Source: Candidatus Uabimicrobium amorphum
GTDB taxonomy: Bacteria; Planctomycetota; Uabimicrobiia; Uabimicrobiales; Uabimicrobiaceae
NCBI RefSeq assembly: GCF_009002475.1
Contig: NZ_AP019860.1
Span: forward strand, 6,586,501-6,650,500
Reading direction: 5' to 3'
DNA: 64,000 nt
Position numbers and translations under genes: made by a program. Below the pieces are notes generated by a model. That model had not been told where the DNA came from and did no database searches. It saw only the letters and a list, made by a program, of their open reading frames with translations. Shown here one piece after another: positions 17,980 to 27,302 of the stretch. Numbering within the stretch: position 1 is the first letter of the stretch; each line of letters begins with the position of its first letter.

Positions 17980-18634
17980 AATATAGTCTTTAATACAAGG
18001 TAGCCATTGATATTAACAATTCATGGGCTTTTTATGTAACGTTCCTTAGGAGCATAAATTTTTTTGACTACCATAAATTTTGCCGTATACGGTATAGGTT
18101 GCATCCTTTTGTTTATTTTTAAGCCTAAACAATTTGCAAGTTAAAACTTGAGGATTTTTTTCTAAAGCCTCATCAATTGATCGTGGAAGTCTTCCTTCTC
18201 ATGTTATCCATATTTTGTATCTGTATCCTACATGCTTTTTTCGCTGTGCTCTAACTACTTTTCAGTAAAAGTACTCCCGAAAATGAGAGTGGTTACGACT
18301 GTCAACTTTTCGCCTTTGATTGACAAAGATAACGGAATCTTGATTCTAGCACCTTTTCGCAAAAAATAAAAAATATAAAAGCTCTTTTCTTATTTTACTT
18401 AAAGATTTTATAATACCCACAAATTGGGTAGAATCGGATTTACTGGTTAGTGGGTGTATCTTGATATAGTTTATTCCTCATGTCATTCCCACAAAAGTCG
18501 GAATCTAGCATTTGAAAGTCAATTTTGTATTGCTGGATCCCCACAAATGCCTTTTTTTAAAGACTTTCAAACCATGACGACCAAAAACGTTAGAGTAGCA
18601 AATGTTTTGTAATGTTAGTATTATGAGGTGCCCC
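17980..18634. other. intergenic region with gene remnant and REP-like sequence
   Basis: At 18046-18189 the minus strand carries a coding-like frame (RSIDEALEKNPQVLTCKLFR ... GKIYGSQKNLCS) without a start, perhaps a gene remnant. At about 18482-18545 the sequence CATTCCCACAAAAGTCGGAATCTAGCA ... CTGGATCCCC resembles the widespread CATTCCCGCGAAAGCGGGAATCC-type REP. It suggests a degenerate palindromic repeat. No other gene is visible. Confidence 0.35.
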
Positions 18635-20176
18635 ATGGATAACTTAGATGAAAAACTACGAAAATTAAAAAATCTATACAACCGTAAACTAATTGACGAG
18701 ACACAATACAAGGAACAACAACAAATACTTATTTCCTCGTGGACGCAACCTCCCAAAATAACACAGACCGTTGCTACCCAAACAATAGGTGTTATGGATA
18801 CCGTGTTAGACGATGAACCAACTTCCGATGAGAATGCAACAAACGTAGCACAAAAAGACACTTTTTCTCCAGGAGCGTTGAAGAAGCAAGAAATTTTAGC
18901 CAACACGCCTTCGCAAGTGCTAGATTACAAAAAACGTCCAACAGACAAAAAGTGTATGCAAATTTTAGCACCATCAAAGGTCGAAGTTTCAGATACCAAA
19001 AGCGACAAGGTTAAAAACGACGGAACGTATGTCAAACTTGAAATCATTCAGGGCAGCAAATTGGACCCCAATACTTTTTACGAACACGATACTTTAATGG
19101 TGGGTAGAGGTTCATCCACCAATTGCCGTGTTTTACAAGATCGCTATGCTTCTCGCATCCACTGTGTACTGGAAATGAATCCTCCCAAGTGCTTAATTAA
19201 GGATTTGGGAAGCCGCAACGGAACGTTTATCAATGGCCAAAAATACGGAAAAGGCGAAGGGGTTTTTTTAAAAGATGGCGATGTCTTAAAGGTTGGCCGT
19301 ACAGTGTTAAAAGTAAAGATTCACACTGTGGATGTGGTAGATGAAAATTACAATGAGACTTTATTTGAGGATGATCGTCCTGAATATGAAAGATTAGAAA
19401 AGGTTTCAGAAGGTCCGTGGACTATATATAAAGCTCAAAATGTACAAACAAAAGAATACGCGCGTCTTAAAGTCATGGAGATCGACAATTCGTTTAGCAA
19501 ATCGCGATTAAAAAGATTCTTTGAACAAATACAGTTTTTACATACCTTGGTGCATCCCAATATTTGTTTGTTTTACTCCGGCGATTGTAGTGGAAATGAA
19601 TTATATCTCGCCACTGAATGGGTGGATGCAAAATCTATTTGGGATGAAGTTCGTTTGGTCGGTACTTTTTCGGAGCAGCGCGCGAAAAAGATTATTTTGC
19701 AATTGTTTAAGGCTTTAGAATATGCACATCAGCAAAAAATAGTACATCGTAAGATTCATCCCAAAAATATTTATATTACTCCTGATGATGTTGTGAAAAT
19801 TGTTGATTTTGGGTTGGGAATGCATTTTGATATGGCGGGACTCTCTGGATTGTCTTTGTATGAAGAGGAGGAAGAAGACATTTTATTTACACCTCCTGAG
19901 CAAATCCAAGAATATCGTTTGGTAGACCCTCGTAGCGATCTATATTCTGCCGGGGCATTGTTTTTTTATATGCTGACGGGAAAACCTATTTTTGATGTCG
20001 CCAATAGCGACCTGATGTTTGCCATTTTAGATGAGAGAACGAAGCCTTGTTCTGTTAGTGAGTTTGTCCAGGTTTCTCATCAAGTGGAAAGTATCATTTC
20101 GCGCTGTTTGATACGGAATATGGAGCAAAGGTTTAAAAATGCGCAAGAGGTGGTACATATGTTAGAGAATTTATAA
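18635..20176 (+). CDS. FHA domain-pseudokinase protein
   Basis: About 513 residues. The ATG at 18635 follows GAGGTG; longer starts from 18602 are less likely. The N-terminus (LDEKLRKLKNLYNRKLIDET) resembles a SHOCT-type short helical motif. An FHA phosphothreonine-binding domain lies at about 140-220 with GRGSSTNCRV, SRIHC and DLGSRNGTFING. A protein-kinase fold follows at about 245-510. It keeps the beta-3 Lys (RLKVME), APE-like PPEQ and DFGLG. It lacks a Gly-rich loop, and the HRD motif reads VHRKIHPKN, so the catalytic Asp is Lys. It is therefore probably a pseudokinase that reads phosphothreonine marks made by the neighbouring active kinases. It is cytoplasmic, as no membrane segment is present. 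Confidence 0.88.
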   Translation: MDNLDEKLRKLKNLYNRKLIDETQYKEQQQILISSWTQPPKITQTVATQTIGVMDTVLDDEPTSDENATNVAQKDTFSPGALKKQEILANTPSQVLDYKKRPTDKKCMQILAPSKVEVSDTKSDKVKNDGTYVKLEIIQGSKLDPNTFYEHDTLMVGRGSSTNCRVLQDRYASRIHCVLEMNPPKCLIKDLGSRNGTFINGQKYGKGEGVFLKDGDVLKVGRTVLKVKIHTVDVVDENYNETLFEDDRPEYERLEKVSEGPWTIYKAQNVQTKEYARLKVMEIDNSFSKSRLKRFFEQIQFLHTLVHPNICLFYSGDCSGNELYLATEWVDAKSIWDEVRLVGTFSEQRAKKIILQLFKALEYAHQQKIVHRKIHPKNIYITPDDVVKIVDFGLGMHFDMAGLSGLSLYEEEEEDILFTPPEQIQEYRLVDPRSDLYSAGALFFYMLTGKPIFDVANSDLMFAILDERTKPCSVSEFVQVSHQVESIISRCLIRNMEQRFKNAQEVVHMLENL

Positions 20177-20225
20177 ATCAAGAGACTCTGCCATTCTATT
20201 TAGTCTGTGTTTTACAGCAATTCTT

Positions 20226-21842
20226 TTACGTTATGACATCTAAAACTTTTTGTAATTCTTTCGCAAACTCATCACTACTTTGGTGGCGCTTTGCCGGGTC
20301 TCTTGAGAGTGCTTTGTGTATAGTCTTAGCCAGAGCATCTGGTATATTTTTTCGCAATTGTTGAATAGGAATAGGATCTTGGCTCATTACTTTATTCTTG
20401 ATAACTACATCTATATCCTCTATATATTTATGTTTACATGGTTCATCATAAGGCGCTTTGTTAGCAACAGTGTGGTATAGAATAGCTCCTAATGAGTATA
20501 TATCGGCCTGTTTAGATTTTTTATTTTGGCCTGTTATACATTCAGGCGCCTTGTATAACATTACTTTGTAATCTCGCGTGCTTCGTATTTCATCCATGCT
20601 TATCGCATATCGGCAAAAACTTTCTTGTTCCATCCGCACTTTTACTTTTACGATACCGGTTTGTTTCTCTATGAAAATATTAGAAGGTGCGAGATGGGCA
20701 GAATGGATTTTATGGCGATGCATACAACTCAACGCACTTGCAATACAAACAGCTATCTGTATACTATACTTCAATGGAATGACTCTGAGTTTTGCCATCA
20801 GCTGTTCCAAGCTCCAAGCATTGAAATACTCCATGACGAGATATACTTTTTGTTCACTTGTAGGCCACCCTTTTTGTTCACTTGTATGCCACCCAAAAAT
20901 GTGTATGATATTTGGATGCACCAATGTTGTACGAATAGACTCTATGTTTGTCTTAAAACTGTTAAAGTTATCACGCGCTCTGGCTCTGGAGCCTCTTACT
21001 ACCTCTTTATAATACCCTTTAGGTAAAGTTTTAAAGACTGCTTGAACGTTATAATCCAGATGTTGTGCTAAGTGCACTTTGTTGGGTATAATCTCTGCTT
21101 TGTAGACAAACTTATTAAAGTCAATGTTGATATTTGTAATTTTTATGTAGGTATTTATTGCTTTTTGCAGCGCATGAGCCATACAGCTGACATTTTTATA
21201 GCGTTTTTGTGGCTCTGGTGCCATTGCCTTTTTAACAATCTCGGTGAAAATATTTGCTTTATTGTTGAGAGTCAAAGGGTCTTGCTTGAGTTTCGCATCT
21301 AACATCTTGGATGTTCTCGTGATTTCTCCATATGGAGTTTGGCCGCTTAGAAGATGGTATAAAATAGCTCCCAGTGAATATATATCTGCTTGCGCACTTA
21401 TTTTCTCACTATTCTGAATTAGTTCTGGTGCCATATAGTTATGTATTAAAGAAGCGAAGTTTGTTGTATATTTTCTGGAAGAAAAACCGAGCAGCTGTAC
21501 TTTGCGACTTTGCTTGTCTATTAAAATTTTGGACGGTTGTAAACTGAGATGAAGAATTTTGTGCCCATGCATATATTCTAATGCGTAAATTAGTGCAAAT
21601 ACAATTTTCATACTACTTTTAATAGAGATATTGCGGGTCATTAGTGCTTGCAAACTTTGACCATCCGTATATTCCATAACCAAAAATAGTTTGGTATCAT
21701 CAAAATTTCCCCACCCAAAAAATTCCACAGTATTAGGGGAATGTGCCATTGTTTTATATAATTTGACACCCCTTTTAAGCATTTCTAAACTTTTAAATAT
21801 GTTTTTATCTAGCACTTTAATCACCACCTGTGAAGTCTTCAT
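20226..21842 (-). CDS. tandem double pseudokinase
   Basis: 538 residues holding two kinase-like domains. The first (1-230) begins at the beta-3 strand (VVIKVL), so no Gly-rich loop is encoded; the HRD motif reads LHLSLQPSK and the DFG motif LLGFSS. The second (about 260-535) has HSAHLAPSN and VKVRMEQ at the same places. Both retain structural features such as AxxDIYSLGAILYH and the C-lobe Arg in AKRH/QKRY. Neither should transfer phosphate. It is the third gene of a minus-strand operon behind an active kinase-TPR protein and overlaps the 60-codon membrane ORF by 26 bases; no ribosome-binding site is clear, which suggests coupled translation or a frameshift. Probably an adaptor or allosteric regulator. 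Confidence 0.8.
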   Translation of the reverse strand: MKTSQVVIKVLDKNIFKSLEMLKRGVKLYKTMAHSPNTVEFFGWGNFDDTKLFLVMEYTDGQSLQALMTRNISIKSSMKIVFALIYALEYMHGHKILHLSLQPSKILIDKQSRKVQLLGFSSRKYTTNFASLIHNYMAPELIQNSEKISAQADIYSLGAILYHLLSGQTPYGEITRTSKMLDAKLKQDPLTLNNKANIFTEIVKKAMAPEPQKRYKNVSCMAHALQKAINTYIKITNINIDFNKFVYKAEIIPNKVHLAQHLDYNVQAVFKTLPKGYYKEVVRGSRARARDNFNSFKTNIESIRTTLVHPNIIHIFGWHTSEQKGWPTSEQKVYLVMEYFNAWSLEQLMAKLRVIPLKYSIQIAVCIASALSCMHRHKIHSAHLAPSNIFIEKQTGIVKVKVRMEQESFCRYAISMDEIRSTRDYKVMLYKAPECITGQNKKSKQADIYSLGAILYHTVANKAPYDEPCKHKYIEDIDVVIKNKVMSQDPIPIQQLRKNIPDALAKTIHKALSRDPAKRHQSSDEFAKELQKVLDVIT

Positions 21843-21999
21843 GAGTAGTTTGATTGTAGAACATCAGATACCAGATAGATCCTAAAATAGTTAATGTCAA
21901 AAAAGCACTAGGCATCCACAATGTTCGAAATTGTTTTTTAAATTCGGTCAGACTTAAAAATATTGACTGAAAATAATAAAAACCTATACGTCTATTCAC
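21817..21999 (-). CDS. small single-span membrane protein between two kinase-like genes
   Basis: A 60-residue frame starts at GTG, overlapping the stop of the upstream kinase gene by eight bases, and runs 26 bases into the pseudokinase gene. It has one probable transmembrane helix (WMPSAFLTLTILGSIWYLMF). The tight overlaps on both sides suggest translational coupling. Alternatively it is the detached N-terminal anchor of the pseudokinase, separated by a frameshift. The ribosome-binding site is poor. Family not recognised. Confidence 0.5.
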   Translation of the reverse strand: MNRRIGFYYFQSIFLSLTEFKKQFRTLWMPSAFLTLTILGSIWYLMFYNQTTHEDFTGGD

Positions 22000-23998
22000 T
22001 ACGAATCTTTTTTATCTGAGCAATCCACTTCTGTAAAGTATTTTTATCTCCACCTAAGGAAATTGATTTTTCCCAATCCGCTATCGCTGCCGCGTAGTTT
22101 TTTAAGTCACAGTGTACAACACCGCGATTTGTATAACAAAAGGTATCTTTTGGATTGAGTTGCAAGGCTTTGTTATAGTCCTCAAGCGCCTTCTTATAGT
22201 TTCCCAATTTCTTATAAGCCAATCCACGACTGCCGTATGAAAAGGCATCCCGAGAGTTGAAATGGAGCGCTTTGTTGTAATCTTGGATGGCCAAGTCGTA
22301 TTTTTGTTGTTTTATATACAGGTAACCTCTATTTGCATAGATGGAAGGATCATCGGGTTTGAGTTGCTCTGCTTTGTTATAGTCTTGTAATGCCAAAGCG
22401 TACTTTCCTTCTACATAGTATAAATTTCCGCGACTCACGTATAGAGTAACGTTTTTGGGATCTATTACAATCGCTTTTTGGTATTCTACATAAGCGAGAT
22501 CGTACTCTCCTTTTTCATAATGAATATTCCCTATACTATTGTATACGTTGGAATCTTTTGGTTTTATGCGTACAACTTGATAGTAGTCCTTGAGTGCTAA
22601 ATCGTATTTTCCTTGCGCATAGTATAAACTTCCGCGATTGTTGTATACCTTGTAGTTTCTCGGATCAAGCTGATTGGCCTTATTGTAGTTTTGTAGTGCC
22701 AGATCAAAGAGTTCTAGCGAGTAGTACAGCGAGCCAATGTTGTTGTATATAGAGCTATTTGGTTTTAAGGACGCTGCTTTGTTGTAGTCTTGGAGGGCTT
22801 CGTTTTTCATTCCTCGTTTTTTATGCAAGAACCCGCGATTCATATAAGCCGTTGCATTCTCCGGATCTTTTGCAATGGCTTTGCTATAAGTCTTTATCGC
22901 TAGGTCGTATTTGCCCTCCTCATAGTATTTGTAGCCTTGTTGATTATATTTTTTGGAAAGTTTTCTGGCGTTTTCTGTGGTGGACATCTCGGAAAATAAA
23001 AGAATCAAACCAAGTACCGTAAAAATGGTAATGCTCAGTAAAATTAGGTTACGGTTTGTTTTTTTGGCTTTGCGTTTTGACTTTTGTTCTACTGTTTTAC
23101 GATAATCCTTACGTATAACAGTTGTTTTTTTACTTACCGTAGTTTTTTTTGTGCTTCGAGCGGGCAAGACAAAGTTTTTGCTTGAGAACAATGCCAGAAG
23201 TTCTGGTGAAGATTGTATGCGATCCTCTTGTTTTTTTTGCAAAGCCAATGACAAAACTTGGGCAATATAGGTGAATTTTTTTTCTTGTTTTGCGGCAAAC
23301 AGAGGAGCTAGTTCAAGTGACAATACATTTTTCATCACCGCAGTAAAACCCTTCGCCATAAAAGGAGAATGCGGTAACCACGCAAAAAACTGGTAGAACA
23401 CAATTCCAAGAGCGAAAACATCTGAGCTTGCTGTTACCTTTAAATGGGGCTCTATTTGTTCTGGGCTCATATAAGGAGGTGTTCCCAGTAAACTACGTGA
23501 CTTGGTGATGGTAAGTAGTTCTTTATTGGTCGACTTTGCCAGCCCAAGATCTAAGATTTTGGGAGTCAGTTCCTTTCCGGTGAGCATAATATTTGACGGC
23601 TTTAGGTCACGATGAATGATACCTTCGCGATGTATGGCAACCAAAGCACTACAGATTTGTTTTACGATTTCCAATTGATGATCAAAGGATATGGATTGTG
23701 GGTAGTTGCGAATAAACTCATCAAGCGTAGTACCTTTAATGTATTCCATGACAATAAAATATTTGTTACCGATTTCGAAAGAATCTAGGCCACGTATCAC
23801 ATTGGGATGTTGGATTTTTCTCATGAAATAAAATTCACGTTTGACGCGCTTCACCAAGTTTTCTTGATCATGCTCTAGAATACACTCTTTAATAGCCACG
23901 AAGTTATTGATGTGTGTATCTTGCGCAAGGTACACAGCCCCCATACCGCCCTGCCCAAGTTTTTTTTGTATAATGTACCGTTTATTTAGTAATGTCAT
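21992..23998 (-). CDS. membrane Ser/Thr kinase with TPR sensor domain
   Basis: 668 residues, ATG with GGAG seven bases upstream. A Hanks-type kinase domain (about 8-275) has LGQGGMGAVY, VAIKE, HRDLKPSN and a DLG variant of DFG (ILDLGLA), with GTPPYMSPEQ in the activation segment; it should be active. A basic linker follows (KSKRKAKKTNR), then a transmembrane helix (NLILLSITIFTVLGLILLF, about 315) and nine TPR units with the YxNRGxLYYxxGKYDLALxDYNKA pattern, predicted outside the cytoplasm. Likely a sensor kinase whose TPR part binds proteins or envelope components. First gene of an operon with the small membrane protein and the double pseudokinase, which may be its partners. Confidence 0.93.
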   Translation of the reverse strand: MTLLNKRYIIQKKLGQGGMGAVYLAQDTHINNFVAIKECILEHDQENLVKRVKREFYFMRKIQHPNVIRGLDSFEIGNKYFIVMEYIKGTTLDEFIRNYPQSISFDHQLEIVKQICSALVAIHREGIIHRDLKPSNIMLTGKELTPKILDLGLAKSTNKELLTITKSRSLLGTPPYMSPEQIEPHLKVTASSDVFALGIVFYQFFAWLPHSPFMAKGFTAVMKNVLSLELAPLFAAKQEKKFTYIAQVLSLALQKKQEDRIQSSPELLALFSSKNFVLPARSTKKTTVSKKTTVIRKDYRKTVEQKSKRKAKKTNRNLILLSITIFTVLGLILLFSEMSTTENARKLSKKYNQQGYKYYEEGKYDLAIKTYSKAIAKDPENATAYMNRGFLHKKRGMKNEALQDYNKAASLKPNSSIYNNIGSLYYSLELFDLALQNYNKANQLDPRNYKVYNNRGSLYYAQGKYDLALKDYYQVVRIKPKDSNVYNSIGNIHYEKGEYDLAYVEYQKAIVIDPKNVTLYVSRGNLYYVEGKYALALQDYNKAEQLKPDDPSIYANRGYLYIKQQKYDLAIQDYNKALHFNSRDAFSYGSRGLAYKKLGNYKKALEDYNKALQLNPKDTFCYTNRGVVHCDLKNYAAAIADWEKSISLGGDKNTLQKWIAQIKKIRSE

Positions 23999-24332
23999 GA
24001 ATTCTCCGTTGAAAATTTTCAGCCATTTTTTTTACTAGCTCCAACAAAACCATTGAATTTATTGGTATAACGACTAAAATGAAACCACCGAGAGTACACA
24101 GACAAATATCTGTATGTGTTTATAAAACATTGGAGTAAATATGGTGACGGACTCGCATGAATTTACAATCACTCCGTGGGGAATCAAAATATAGTGACAG
24201 ACTCATGTAAATAAAGATTTAAATATAGTGATAGACTCGCATAGATACAAACAAAAAAAATCGAGAAGTAAAACTCATCGAGCGTCTAAAATTTTGCGAG
24301 TTTTCTTTATGGATGAAATCAAGGAAATAAAA
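23999..24332. repeat. intergenic region with three copies of the dispersed motif
   Basis: Divergent promoter region between the minus-strand kinase and the plus-strand LRR gene. It contains AATATGGTGACGGACTCGCA (about 24139-24158), AATATAGTGACAGACTCATG (24188-24207) and AAATATAGTGATAGACTCGC (24221-24240) in the same orientation. The longer reading frame of the LRR gene would start inside the last copy, an argument for the later start. Confidence 0.6.
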
Positions 24333-25223
24333 ATGGAAAAACCACAGTATTTTGTCGACCTGAGTCGTCTTTGGGGTTCAGTAGATGAAGAGATCAGTGA
24401 ACTGGAAAGCGACGAGGTTACAGGACTTAGCTTACGCAAATCGGAAAACTTTGATGCTGCGCACTTGGCAAAATTTGTCAATCTTTGTGAATTAGACCTG
24501 GGACGTTCGAGTGTAACTGATAAAGATATGGTTCATTTGGCAAATCTTGTTCAGTTGACAGATCTTGATCTGTTTGGTACAGATGTAGGAGATAGAGGAA
24601 TGGTACACTTGGCCAACCTCACTAACCTCCAGCAACTTAACCTAGGAGCAACAACGGTAGGGGATGAAGGACTCGTATATCTCAAAAACCTCACCAATCT
24701 CAAAATTCTTAAATTGAGTGAGTCAGAGGTAAGCGAAGAGCAAATAGAAGAATTGCAAAAATCTTTGCCACAGGTAACCATCGAATATTATGTCGATCCA
24801 TCTTCACTGCAACGAGATATAGAGCATCATGAATCTCCCCAGGAAAATACAACTAAGCTTGCAAGTAAATTAACCTACATCATCATTGCAATTCTATTTA
24901 TAGTGTTTGTCATTTGGGCAGTGGTATACATAAAAAACGCGCAAGAACTGAGTAAAAAAAAGTATATCGCAAACCAAAAGAAACATTACTTTACTCTGGC
25001 GGAGAAATGCAAGAAAGAAAAGGATTATGCAAAAGCGGTTGAATGCTATAAAAAGATCAGCTATGATCCGGACGCAATGTATCACTTAGGTGAGATGTAT
25101 GAAGAAGGAAAAGGTGTAAGCAAAAGTTACAGTGAGGCTTTCGATTGGTATAACAAAGCTGCACAGCAAGGAAATATTCAAGCAATAGAGAAGTTGAAAA
25201 AATGGAAGAAATCTCCTAAGTAA
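24333..25223 (+). CDS. LRR-transmembrane-Sel1 repeat protein
   Basis: About 296 residues from the ATG at 24333, chosen because AAGGAA precedes it at good spacing; ATGs at 24228 and 24309 lack one. Residues about 15-165 hold four or five leucine-rich repeats (LVQLTDLDLFGTDVGDRGMV, LTNLQQLNLGATTVGDEGLV). A single transmembrane helix (LTYIIIAILFIVFVIWAVVY) follows, then a short Sel1/TPR-like part (YAKAVECYKKI, AMYHLGEMYEEGKGVSKSYS, AFDWYNKAAQQGN). No enzyme domain is present. It looks like a membrane protein-interaction adaptor with repeat domains on both sides of the membrane. Topology is uncertain, as there is no signal peptide. Confidence 0.85.
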   Translation: MEKPQYFVDLSRLWGSVDEEISELESDEVTGLSLRKSENFDAAHLAKFVNLCELDLGRSSVTDKDMVHLANLVQLTDLDLFGTDVGDRGMVHLANLTNLQQLNLGATTVGDEGLVYLKNLTNLKILKLSESEVSEEQIEELQKSLPQVTIEYYVDPSSLQRDIEHHESPQENTTKLASKLTYIIIAILFIVFVIWAVVYIKNAQELSKKKYIANQKKHYFTLAEKCKKEKDYAKAVECYKKISYDPDAMYHLGEMYEEGKGVSKSYSEAFDWYNKAAQQGNIQAIEKLKKWKKSPK

Positions 25224-25277
25224 TACTTTATTTGCTATTGTGTCTAGTTTTCACTGAAATTTATTAAAGGCAGGTCA

Positions 25278-25535
25278 ATGGGAATTTTTAAAGTTACATT
25301 CAAACTAGAATCTGAATATGAGAACGAGTTGTTGAATCAATCGGCATTGATTGAAAGAGATGTCGATGCCGATGATCTAGATATGGTATATCAAATATTA
25401 GATGAGGGGGATTATACTGAGCATATTGATGACTCTGTTGTTATTGACATTGATTCTGAAGAAAAGCCAATTGTTGTCAATATTGAGTATGTAAAAATTG
25501 TGGATTCCTCTGGAACAGTGGTCTATGAAGAATAG
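25278..25535 (+). CDS. small acidic hypothetical protein
   Basis: 85 residues, ATG with AGG about six bases upstream. It is strongly acidic (about 25 Asp/Glu), with no membrane segment and probably alternating strands and one helix (FKVTFKLESEYENELLNQS, DDSVVIDIDSEEKPIVVNIEYVKIVD). It follows the LRR gene by 54 bases on the same strand, so it may be co-transcribed. No family recognised. Confidence 0.65.
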   Translation: MGIFKVTFKLESEYENELLNQSALIERDVDADDLDMVYQILDEGDYTEHIDDSVVIDIDSEEKPIVVNIEYVKIVDSSGTVVYEE

Positions 25536-25556
25536 CTGACATTTTCTACATTCATT

Positions 25557-27302
25557 TTATTCTCCTGTATGTAAGTCAAATCGAATAATTTTTGTCGGTG
25601 TAATTTCCCATAGTCGGGAGTAGGGAGGTTTCTCCGCTTTGTGGTACTTTGGTCCGACCGCCGCTGTCGTTGTCAAAAGAATCGAGGACGGCAGTTTCGC
25701 AAAACCACAACACTCTCGCAGATAAAATTCACCGTTGGTAGCGCGCCATAAAAGTACTTGTGCATTTTCGTGCGCATGACCTGTCAGTATAGCAAGCACT
25801 TTTTTATCGCATTTTTGCAGAAATAACTCTCTGTTATGACCAACGTAGCCTTCTCTTTCCTTTAGCAAAATCTGATTTGTCCCGGTACTAAAATCGCAAA
25901 CGATAGATGCGTGCATGGCAATAATCGTTCCTTTGGGATTCAGTTTAAGGACTTCCTCCAGCCAATGTAATTGGGGAAAGTCACTGTATAAGTTTTTCTC
26001 CCAAAAGCCATTTGTTTTCACTATTCCCTCGGAAATACCCTTGTAAATGTTAATTTGTTTTTGCAGATGAGGAGATTGCTGAGTGATGGTCTCTTCGTAG
26101 AAAATATCCGCCCCGCTTTCCATCAAGATAATGGTAGACTGCCCAAAGCGTACGGCAAGATTAAAATAGGGGGTGATATTTTCAAAGTAGGGAATCAATG
26201 AACGAATGTCTGAGCACATCGGAATAGTTCCGCGTATTACAAAAAGTCTAGAAAATGTATGGATTCCATACTGAACAAAAACATACAGCAATAGAGATAA
26301 GGAGAGTTGCCATGAAGTCATCGGCCACGTAGCCCACAAAATTCCTATAAGGAATACAAAAGCGAAAATACTGGCGGCTATACACGCAGATCTTACAGGA
26401 GATGTTTTGGCGAATTTTTTTATCGTTTTTTTTACTTCGGCAGGAGAATTTAAATGATAGGGATCAAAGGGAAGTTTTTTGGAGATACCAAAGTCTTTGT
26501 GGTAACCAAAATGGAATAGATTGTAGGGATAAACACGCCAGTCATGATTGCCTGTGCAGGTAAAAATAGGAACAGAAAGTTTACTTTCGCGAACTAGTTT
26601 GAGGAATAGTTGCCAGTTGTTGTCCTTTCCTGGAATCTCTTCTTCGAGTTTTACTCCCGAAAAATCCACTAGGTCACCAATGATCAACACCCCATCTAGT
26701 TCTCCTTTTTGGGCCATACAGTTGATTTGTTGTAGCACATGGCGGAAATGACGGTTGGAGTTAATAAAAGAGTTTTCTCCAAACGTTGCGGCATAGGACT
26801 CTAAGGTGTCATTGCGCTTTGCAAGGTGTAGGTCGTTTATTTGTAAAAGGCGAACGGGACGGTTGCCGAGAGAAGCAATATACAACGACTGTATGTTTTC
26901 GACAACGCGACCTTCGAAGGTCACTTGCAAATCGAACAACTGGTTGCTGTGTTTTTCTTTCACAAAATCAACAACGTGGCTTAGGCAGAATTCTAAATGG
27001 ACGATTGTGTGGTCAGATGGTACTAGTGCCTGTTGCACCGCTAACGAAATCACATCGCGTGTTTGTTCGATGTGGGAAAAACTACGTGTGCCATCAGGAT
27101 GTTCAATGCAATATGCATTTTTAATGTGTAAAGAGAATTTAGGTGCATCGGGAGAATGCGAGGGAACTATTTGAACTTCCATGGCCTCTATATCTGATTT
27201 CCATGAAGTTATAGGTAAACTCGCTATGACTGGTAGAGAACAATCTTCTCCTTGTACGTCTACAACAAGCGGGCACCCAAGGTTAGGACTGAGTATTTTC
27301 AT
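25557..27302 (-). CDS. membrane calcineurin-like metallophosphoesterase
   Basis: About 581 residues. The frame opens with TTG at 27314, but ATG at 27302 (MKILSPN) is taken as start; neither has a strong ribosome-binding site. The first 150 residues are probably beta-rich. The metallophosphoesterase motifs are all present: QINDLHLAK, IIGDLVDF, CTGNHDW, AMHASI and LTGHAHENA. A hairpin of two transmembrane helices (ACIAASIFAFVFLIGILWAT and WQLSLSLLLYVFVQYGIHTF, about residues 302-360) sits between GNHD and the later His motifs, an unusual insertion. Expected activity is a two-metal phosphodiesterase or phosphatase at the membrane; the substrate is unknown. Confidence 0.88.
   Translation of the reverse strand: MKILSPNLGCPLVVDVQGEDCSLPVIASLPITSWKSDIEAMEVQIVPSHSPDAPKFSLHIKNAYCIEHPDGTRSFSHIEQTRDVISLAVQQALVPSDHTIVHLEFCLSHVVDFVKEKHSNQLFDLQVTFEGRVVENIQSLYIASLGNRPVRLLQINDLHLAKRNDTLESYAATFGENSFINSNRHFRHVLQQINCMAQKGELDGVLIIGDLVDFSGVKLEEEIPGKDNNWQLFLKLVRESKLSVPIFTCTGNHDWRVYPYNLFHFGYHKDFGISKKLPFDPYHLNSPAEVKKTIKKFAKTSPVRSACIAASIFAFVFLIGILWATWPMTSWQLSLSLLLYVFVQYGIHTFSRLFVIRGTIPMCSDIRSLIPYFENITPYFNLAVRFGQSTIILMESGADIFYEETITQQSPHLQKQINIYKGISEGIVKTNGFWEKNLYSDFPQLHWLEEVLKLNPKGTIIAMHASIVCDFSTGTNQILLKEREGYVGHNRELFLQKCDKKVLAILTGHAHENAQVLLWRATNGEFYLRECCGFAKLPSSILLTTTAAVGPKYHKAEKPPYSRLWEITPTKIIRFDLHTGE

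Noticed and set aside
18505..18906. 133-codon minus-strand ORF over the start of the FHA gene
   Set aside because: Antisense to the well-supported FHA-pseudokinase gene; Cys/Ser-rich shadow composition.
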